64,000 nucleotides of DNA from Pisolithus tinctorius (lineage: Eukaryota > Basidiomycota > Agaricomycetes > Boletales > Pisolithaceae). A model generated the notes under the pieces. It saw only the letters and a list, made by a program, of their open reading frames with translations, was not told the origin of the DNA and ran no database searches. Position 1 is the first letter of the stretch. Every line of letters starts with the position of its first letter. The stretch covers positions 2,418,001 to 2,482,000 of the forward strand of contig JANFAH010000006.1 in assembly GCA_024663395.1 (NCBI GenBank), written 5' to 3'. The position numbers and the translations under genes are program-made. Below are positions 58,313 to 64,000 of the stretch, piece by piece.

Positions 58313-61218
58313 ATGAACACCAGTGCCCCTGACACTGGGAAGACGATACCGTTTTCTTTGTGAGTGTGCATGTCATGCTTCTCGCGTCGGCACTTGGTAC
58401 AAATCACAGGTCAGTTTGGTGTCGCTTCTACGAGGAATAGCCAATCTTCCAGCGAGGTCAGCTTCGTCTCGAACTAACAATCATTCCGCGCGGGCTGTTG
58501 CCACTCGATGGGTTGCAGCTCTGCGTAAAGACTATTCGCCTCTTCCTCGCGGCACCACCGCAACCGTCCTCCGTCTTTTATTTCCAGAGGAAGATACGCC
58601 GAGGAAGTATGACTTGCAAGAAGCACGTCTAGCCTCTTATCTCGGTGGTTGTCTCGACTCCTCGACGGTGTTCACGAGAGACACTCGAAAGTTGAAGAGC
58701 TGGTCGAAAGAGTCTTTTTTTGGTTGTCTTGGTGAAGAGTTGCTCAAGTTCGCTGTTCCAGGGACGGAGGTGCGAGCTGCTCTATGAAAAGACGAGTGCG
58801 GCTCACAAGAGAGGTATTTAGGGAAATGTAGGTCCCAAGAGTCTCCAAGAAGTCGATGCCTTGTTGGACGAGCTTGCGGCCACTTCCCAGTTTTCGGACA
58901 AGTTCTTCCACGCAGCCTATCCCTCGCCTCGCTCAAAAACAATCATATTGCGCGTGTTATATGATTCCCTCCCCGCGACTGATGCTGCCTACCTAACCCA
59001 GATAATCCTGAAAGACCTCCGTCCGCTACTATATGCGCCTCCAACTACTTCGACAAGTCACGTCCTACTCGACTATAATACTAGGAGCAAGCAAGTTCTG
59101 ACGAAGGAGCAGTTTATGACGCTGTGGGATCCGTCTAAGATACTACTTCAAATGTACAGGGTACGTGCGAGACTGGACGAGGCAGCTATGAGTTTTGAAG
59201 CGGGCGGGACTCTCGTGCAAGCTCGACCACGATGTGGAGTGCCAATAGAGGTTGGTTAGGTCTCTCTTTTCATATAGCGATTGCTTTTCAATGCACTATC
59301 CCTCGCAAAGATCCCAAAATCGGCTAAAGGTCGCTGTCCGCAACACGCTCTGGAGCTCCTAGATTCTTGTGACCGAATCTGGGCGGAGACCAAGTACGAT
59401 GGCGAGCGCGCACAGATACACGTTAACTACAGCTCCGACGGCGAAATGAGCATTTCAATATTTAGTAAGAGCAAACGAGACTCGACATTGGATCGAGCGG
59501 CTGTCCACCCGTGAGTGGGTCACTTCATTTTTGGTTTCGCACTGGCAAGTAGTATTGAAGGGTGTGCATGTGAAGCATCATCAAGGAGGCTTTGTCCGCT
59601 ATGCCTCCCCAGCCAATCATTCTCGATGCTGAGATGGTGGCATTCTCGGAAGAGCGGGACGCGATCGATGGTTCGTTTTTTGCTTTATGCTGAACATGGA
59701 TAATGAATTCGGTGTCACTTGTAGAATTTTGGCGCATACGTGGGCTCATAGCTCGCTCAGCGCAAGGTCCCAGGTCAAATATAATATCCGGAAAGGGCGA
59801 ACAAGCACACGATTCTCACTCCCTGTGAGTTCCAAAGCCAGATTGCAAGCGACGTCGCCGTTCCTGATAGCCAACCACCTTTAGAGACACCTGTCCGTCC
59901 TTACACTCCAATTGCTCATCTGAGTCATCGGATGGGCTGCACCTAGCTCTCGTATTCTTCGACGTACTTCTCGTGGGGTATGCATCGTTTCTGAATGTTC
60001 CATACGCCATGCGCCGCTCTGTTCTGGAAAGCGCCGTTCGTGAGATACCCGGCCGAGCTTTTATCGCCAAGCGTGAGCTCATTTCTAGCGGCCCTGAAAC
60101 GAGTATAGAAAATGCGTCACAGAGATTGAGAGAAGTGTGGGCGCAGAAGATTGTGGATTGCGAAGAAGGCCTCGTCCTCAAAGCAGGGGAAAGTGTCTAC
60201 GGAGACTGGAAGTTGCCCTGGGTCAAAGTAAGTTAGGATTAATTTGCTATCACTTTAGAGTTCATTACCCCTCGCTCTCTCGTGGGACAGCTGAAAAAAG
60301 ACTACGTTCCCGGACACGGTGACACGATCGATCTCGTTATTGTTGCAGCTGGCTGGGACAAAGACAGGGCTCGCGAACTACGAGGTTGGTTATCTTCAAA
60401 CCAGAAGTGACTCTCAGGCAAACGTTGCTCCTTAGTCCCTCCTTCGATACTGACGACCTTCTACGTCGGAGCACTTGGAAATTCTTCGCAAATGAAAGCT
60501 AACGTGAGTCGTCGTTGATGGGAAACGCCTTGAACGGGGCTGTATTCATAATGTCTCCAGCCAGACGTCAAGCCACATTATGTCGTCTACTTTACAGCTT
60601 CATATGGGCTGACACGCGAACAACTGGAAGAATTCAACTTTTGGATGAGATCAGACTCGGTCGACTCGCAGGTGCGGCTCTCCTTTGTGTTAGAGGTCTC
60701 GCTATACATAATCCCGTATAGGAAGAACTCGGTGTACTCCCTTACACCTACTCGATGCTGCGAACGCTGCCGAAACCTTCAGTCTTTGTTACGAGTCCGA
60801 TACTGGTTGAATTGTGCGGTGCTGGATTCACCAAGAGTCCGCAGTGCAAGGTAACGCATACTACACTATATCTCGGGGTTACATCTCTTATTTTGCGTAG
60901 TATTATGAGTTACGTTTCCCCCGGATAACCAAGACCTTCCGGCCATCCGAAAGGTCTTTCATGGAATGCCTCACCCTTCGCGAATTACAAACCGTCGCAT
61001 ACGCAGCCGTCGGCCGTGAGGCTCAAGACGCCAATGAATATGGTGACATAGAAGAGTGGAGCAGGCGCTTGTGGGGAAAGGAGAATGAGGTGCAATCCGA
61101 TGAGAAGCAAGTGAAGCGAATGCACTCAAGAGACGAGTGGGAGCATAAACTTCAGACGGAGGATCTGCGCCGAAGGAACGGTAAGAGAAAGCGCGAAGAG
61201 GTGGAGATGTCACCATGA
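58313..61218 (+). CDS. ATP-dependent DNA ligase, LIG4-like core without BRCT domains
   Basis: Seals nicks via a lysyl-AMP intermediate. The model starts MNTSAPDTGKTIPFSF and continues with a DNA-binding-type region (LVSLLRGIANL; RKYDLQEARLASYLGG; ELLKFAVPG). The nucleotidyltransferase core has WAETKYDGERAQIHV (motif I; the Lys is the adenylation site), ISIFSKSKRDST (motif III), IILDAEMVAF (IIIa-like), CEEGLVLKAG (IV) and WVKLKKDYV (V). An OB-fold part follows (DLVIVAAGWDKDRARELR; FYVGALGN). It ends with a charged tail (RRNGKRKREEVEMSP) and has no BRCT repeats, which LIG4 has. This fits a fungal LIG4-related family rather than LIG1 or LIG4 proper. At least ten introns; several exon edges near 58440-58510, 58770-58830 and 59810-59960 are uncertain. 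Confidence 0.82.
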
Positions 61219-61540
61219 ATTTAGGATGCGGTTGTAAGTTCTAACATGTCGTTTTACATTGTGTATCATAGATGTAGCATAAGTACTGAACATCATTGAT
61301 CATCTGAACCGTGCAATACAAATTACCGTTGAGCTCTAAGTGGGTATAACTCCTGGCGTTCCCGTGAACAGGGCGCCGCCGTTAGCGTCCAAGAACTTAT
61401 CCGGGCGTGCTCGTGACAGTATATGCTCGCTGCGTACATATGATGCCACTCTTGGCGCATCAGAATTCTGTAAGATGTGCAGCGAAATTAAACCCGCAGG
61501 TATTTTCGCAGGAAAGAAGGACGGCAGCATGGTTAGTGTA
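61219..61540. other. Intergenic region between convergent genes
   Basis: 3' flanks of the ligase and ADA1 genes. A minus-strand open stretch (61336-61530) has no recognisable domain. Confidence 0.5.
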
Positions 61541-62655
61541 CTATCGCAACTGTCTCAGAGCTTCTTTCACGGAGCTTCTCTCGCCCAAAAGAGCAAGGAT
61601 CTGCCACCGCTGATCTCGTACTTCCCTGTCTTTAAGGAAAGCAATATCCTCATCGTCCATGTCGTTTTCGCCGAGCTCCAGCTTCAGGGCTGCTGCAGAT
61701 TTGTTTGGTAAGACAGCAGGAGAGATGGTGAAGAGAGTCTCAAAAGACGACGCTGTGAGCACACGGTTATTTGAGCGAGGCGCGGAGGGGTTGATGGATG
61801 CTATCGCATAAGAAGTCGACGTTAAAGAGAGTGCTTGTTTTATGAGTTGTTTGAGTTTGGTCTGGAATCGGCGTTAGGGGTAAGTTGCAAATAGCGGGGT
61901 GTACCATGCTTACTTCGACAGCAACAGCCATGAGGGAAGATACTGCACGGGAAGGCGCTCCCATGTTGTGCTGGGCGGATATAAGGTTTATTCGGTCCGA
62001 AATATGCTGTAAAGACAAAGCTCTCGATACGGAGGCTAGGTGGAGCGGTAGTCGACTACCTGGAGGATCTGCACGAGACCAAGGGGGTTGGAATGAGTCG
62101 TTTAGTCTCGCAAACGCATCAAGTATGCATACCACCCCGTTCCGGCAGCAGAGTGACACCCCTGTCGGCCGCAATTTCATCGGTATGTTTCTGCGGTCGA
62201 GGGTGCTCCACCCCATTGACCTGCAACCCACGAATGCGTTCGCGTTCTCGTCGACCGAGAGACACTGTCCAGCGCTTTAACCTCATCGATCTCAGGCTCC
62301 CATCTGTATCGTCTGGGCCTTGGTAAGGCAGAGTCCTGCGTCGCTTGCGGGGAGGCTGTTTGGGCACGTCTGGAGGAGGGGTCGGTGGCCGTCGATGAAC
62401 AGTAAAGTCAAACAAGGATATGATCAGCGAGTTGTGCAACTGGACTGTCGAAAAAGGGTCAGCGCAAGTCAAAGCTGGATTGCCGTGCTTACCGAGGTTG
62501 GGCGCGTCGAGGGCCTGACGAACTGCATCCTCGAATTCACCCCTGGATATCTTCGCGGACACAAACTGGCTGAGAGCCTCAAAGTATGGCTGAGCCTTTG
62601 GCCCCAGCGCTGCGTGCAGCTGGCCTTTGATCGTCGACGTCGACGACAGCGACAT
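61541..62655 (-). CDS. HFI1: SAGA complex subunit Ada1/Hfi1
   Basis: Adaptor subunit needed for integrity of the SAGA histone acetyltransferase complex. The N-terminus reads MSLSSTSTIKGQLHAALGPKAQPYFEALSQFVSAKISRGEFEDAVRQAL, the family's conserved start domain. Then LHNSLIISLFDFTVHRRPPTPPPD, a basic stretch (KQPPRKRRRTLPYQG), MRLKRWTVSLGRRERERIRGL, SLQHISDRINLISAQHNMGAPSRAVSSLMAVAVE (histone-fold-like region), and a C-terminus LTASSFETLFTISPAVLPN...EALRQLR. Introns lie near 62440-62495, 62090-62140 and 61800-61910. The ATG at 62655 gives a start like the family's; it is divergent to makorin, with 128 bp between starts. Confidence 0.85.
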
Positions 62656-62783
62656 TGGGACCACCCGTGGGAATCTGTGGTGCCACTGCAGTGCTTATAG
62701 CCCGACCTCGTCTGCTTCATCACCCTCATCCATCTTCTTACTTACAGACGTTTCTTAAGCGTTTGAGTGCTGCAAATGATCCC

Positions 62784-64000
62784 ATGGAACGACCTGTGAC
62801 ATCGAAACCTCGTGGGGTCTGTAAATATTACAACACTGCTAGGGGCTGCTTTGCCGGTGACGCTTGCAAGTTCCTCCACGGAGCTGACGAAAAGTACTCG
62901 CCATATGACAAGGCCAAGGTGTGCCGGTACTATGTTAAAGGTCTGTCTTCTATTCAGTCCTTTCTTCGCTTCCATGTCTGATGCCCTTGTACAGGACACT
63001 GCACTCGCGGCGATCGATGCTGGTTCCGTCACGAACTGCCAAAGGCACCACCCGAGCAGGTCCAACCTGACGCAGAGACCTGCTCTATCTGCATGGAGAA
63101 GCCCACCACTTATGGTCTACTGAGTGAGTGTCGTATCGGCCATGACTTGCGTTCCAGGGCTGACTCATTCTCCGCAGTGGATTGCAGTCATGTCTTCTGT
63201 CTACAGGTACATCTCCCCTATCGAGCTGATCTACGTCTAATCCTTTACAGTGTATCCGACAGTGGCGTGATAAGAGTGGAAAATCACCTGACATGGTGTC
63301 TACTGGTGCCATCAAGTGTTGCCCACTTTGTCGAAGACCTTCCCGTTTCATTACACCCTCCAGTCATTTCTTCCCATCCGGTCATCCTAGGAAGGAAGAA
63401 ATCATTGAAGAATACAGGTCTAGCATGGCCAGGGTGCCTTGCAAGTGAAACTGATCTTCTATCTCTTTCCCGATCCGCCTGCTGAGCTAGCCACAGGTAC
63501 TTCGAGCAGACATCGCGCAGGGGAAAACCGTGCTGCCCGTTCGGATACGATTGTTTCTATCAACACACCCGGCCAGATGGGTCACCGCATGTCTTCCATT
63601 CCGGTGCAGCCAGGTACATGAGAGTAAGCTTCTTCCCGCTTCCGCCTAAATGGATTGACTTACGACGGCTTCTTTCCCGTAGATCTACCAGAGGGCACAA
63701 CTAAGGAATAACAGCCGTCATTCACCACTCCCTTATATGGGACCCATTCGACATCTCCGGAATATCTTTGATAACATAGACCTCATCCGAACCAGGTTCT
63801 CAAACATCCGAGAAAGAATTGAAGATATCCAAACATCAACATCTATCAACGCCATTGATATCGAAGCGATGTTAGCCCCAGAGATGGATGAGTTCGAAAC
63901 ACCTCCATCGGACATGGACGATGACGAATTAGATCTTCTCTTTTCGGTGGTGGTAAGTCAGGGTTTGTCTCTTCCCCCTACCCCCATCGTCACGAGCCGC
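62784..64000 (+). CDS. Makorin-type CCCH/RING E3 ubiquitin ligase (3' end outside window)
   Basis: Ubiquitin ligase with RNA-binding zinc fingers. Two N-terminal CCCH fingers (GVCKYYNTARGCFAGDACKFLH; VCRYYVKGHCTRGDRCWFRH) are followed by the C3HC4 RING (CSICMEKPTTYGLLMDCSHVFCLQCIRQW...CCPLCRRPSRFITPS). After it comes the makorin-type third finger (FEQTSRRGKPCCPFGYDCFYQH) and a HTRPDGSPH tail. A helical acidic segment (NIFDNIDLIRTRFSNIRERIED; PPSDMDDDELDLLFSVV) then runs to an intron at about 63955. The ATG at 62784 directly precedes MERPVTSKPRG. Short introns lie near 62942-62993, 63122-63176, 63207-63249 and others. All zinc ligands visible in the window are conserved. Confidence 0.93.

Noticed and set aside
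61336..61711. Short genes on either strand between the ligase and ADA1
   Set aside because: Mutually overlapping readings without similarity; more likely 3' UTR sequence.

Overview
The window is nuclear DNA of a filamentous basidiomycete, most likely an agaricomycete. The evidence is dense short introns (about 50-60 nt, GT-AG), tightly packed genes on both strands, a velvet-domain regulator, an F-box/LRR protein and a fungal NACHT-WD40 NLR of agaricomycete type. No bacterial, organellar or viral gene was seen. All gene models are spliced models read by eye, so exon edges are approximate unless a boundary is stated.

Layout. 1-6.1 kb: DNA polymerase delta catalytic subunit (minus, cut by the window edge), phosphomannomutase (minus) and the ribosome-quality-control protein Vms1 (plus). 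6.2-7.6 kb: a tract without a single CpG that holds a 54-bp inverted-repeat element, telomere-like TTAGGGTT motifs and the first exons of a C2H2 zinc-finger gene (7.2-8.3 kb). 8.7-23.1 kb: ribosomal protein eL30, the Arp9-like remodeller subunit, lanosterol synthase, sulfite reductase beta subunit, an F-box protein and an AGX1-type aminotransferase. 23.5-32.5 kb: dynein intermediate chain, tRNA-splicing endonuclease subunit Sen2, a Thp3/LENG8 SAC3-domain protein, cytochrome c1 and a small CYSTM protein. 33.2-41.8 kb: velvet factor, Tim23, a mitochondrial TPR protein, a P-loop kinase-like protein with a PCNA-binding-type motif, a CTDK-I type cyclin, a Ymr087w-like macro-domain protein and an intron-containing tRNA-Phe. 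42.1-50.9 kb: an iron-sulfur L-serine dehydratase and a PX-PH-RhoGAP protein. 51.9-57.1 kb: the NLR with 14 WD40 repeats. 58.3-64 kb: an ATP-dependent DNA ligase without BRCT domains, SAGA subunit Ada1 and a makorin E3 ligase cut by the right edge.

Most genes are conserved housekeeping genes. Six are arranged as divergent pairs separated by only about 100-240 bp (PMM/VMS1, ARP9/ERG7, dynein IC/SEN2, TIM23/TPR, CTK2/macro, ADA1/makorin), so bidirectional promoters are the rule here. The outstanding feature is two sharply bounded CpG-free tracts, 6173-7633 (no CpG) and 54358-57544 (one CpG), in an otherwise CpG-rich sequence. Each surrounds repeated DNA (an inverted repeat; the 14 WD40 repeats) and runs out into coding exons and flanks. 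I read them as footprints of repeat-directed CpG methylation and deamination acting on a functional immune-type gene and on the 5' end of a zinc-finger gene.
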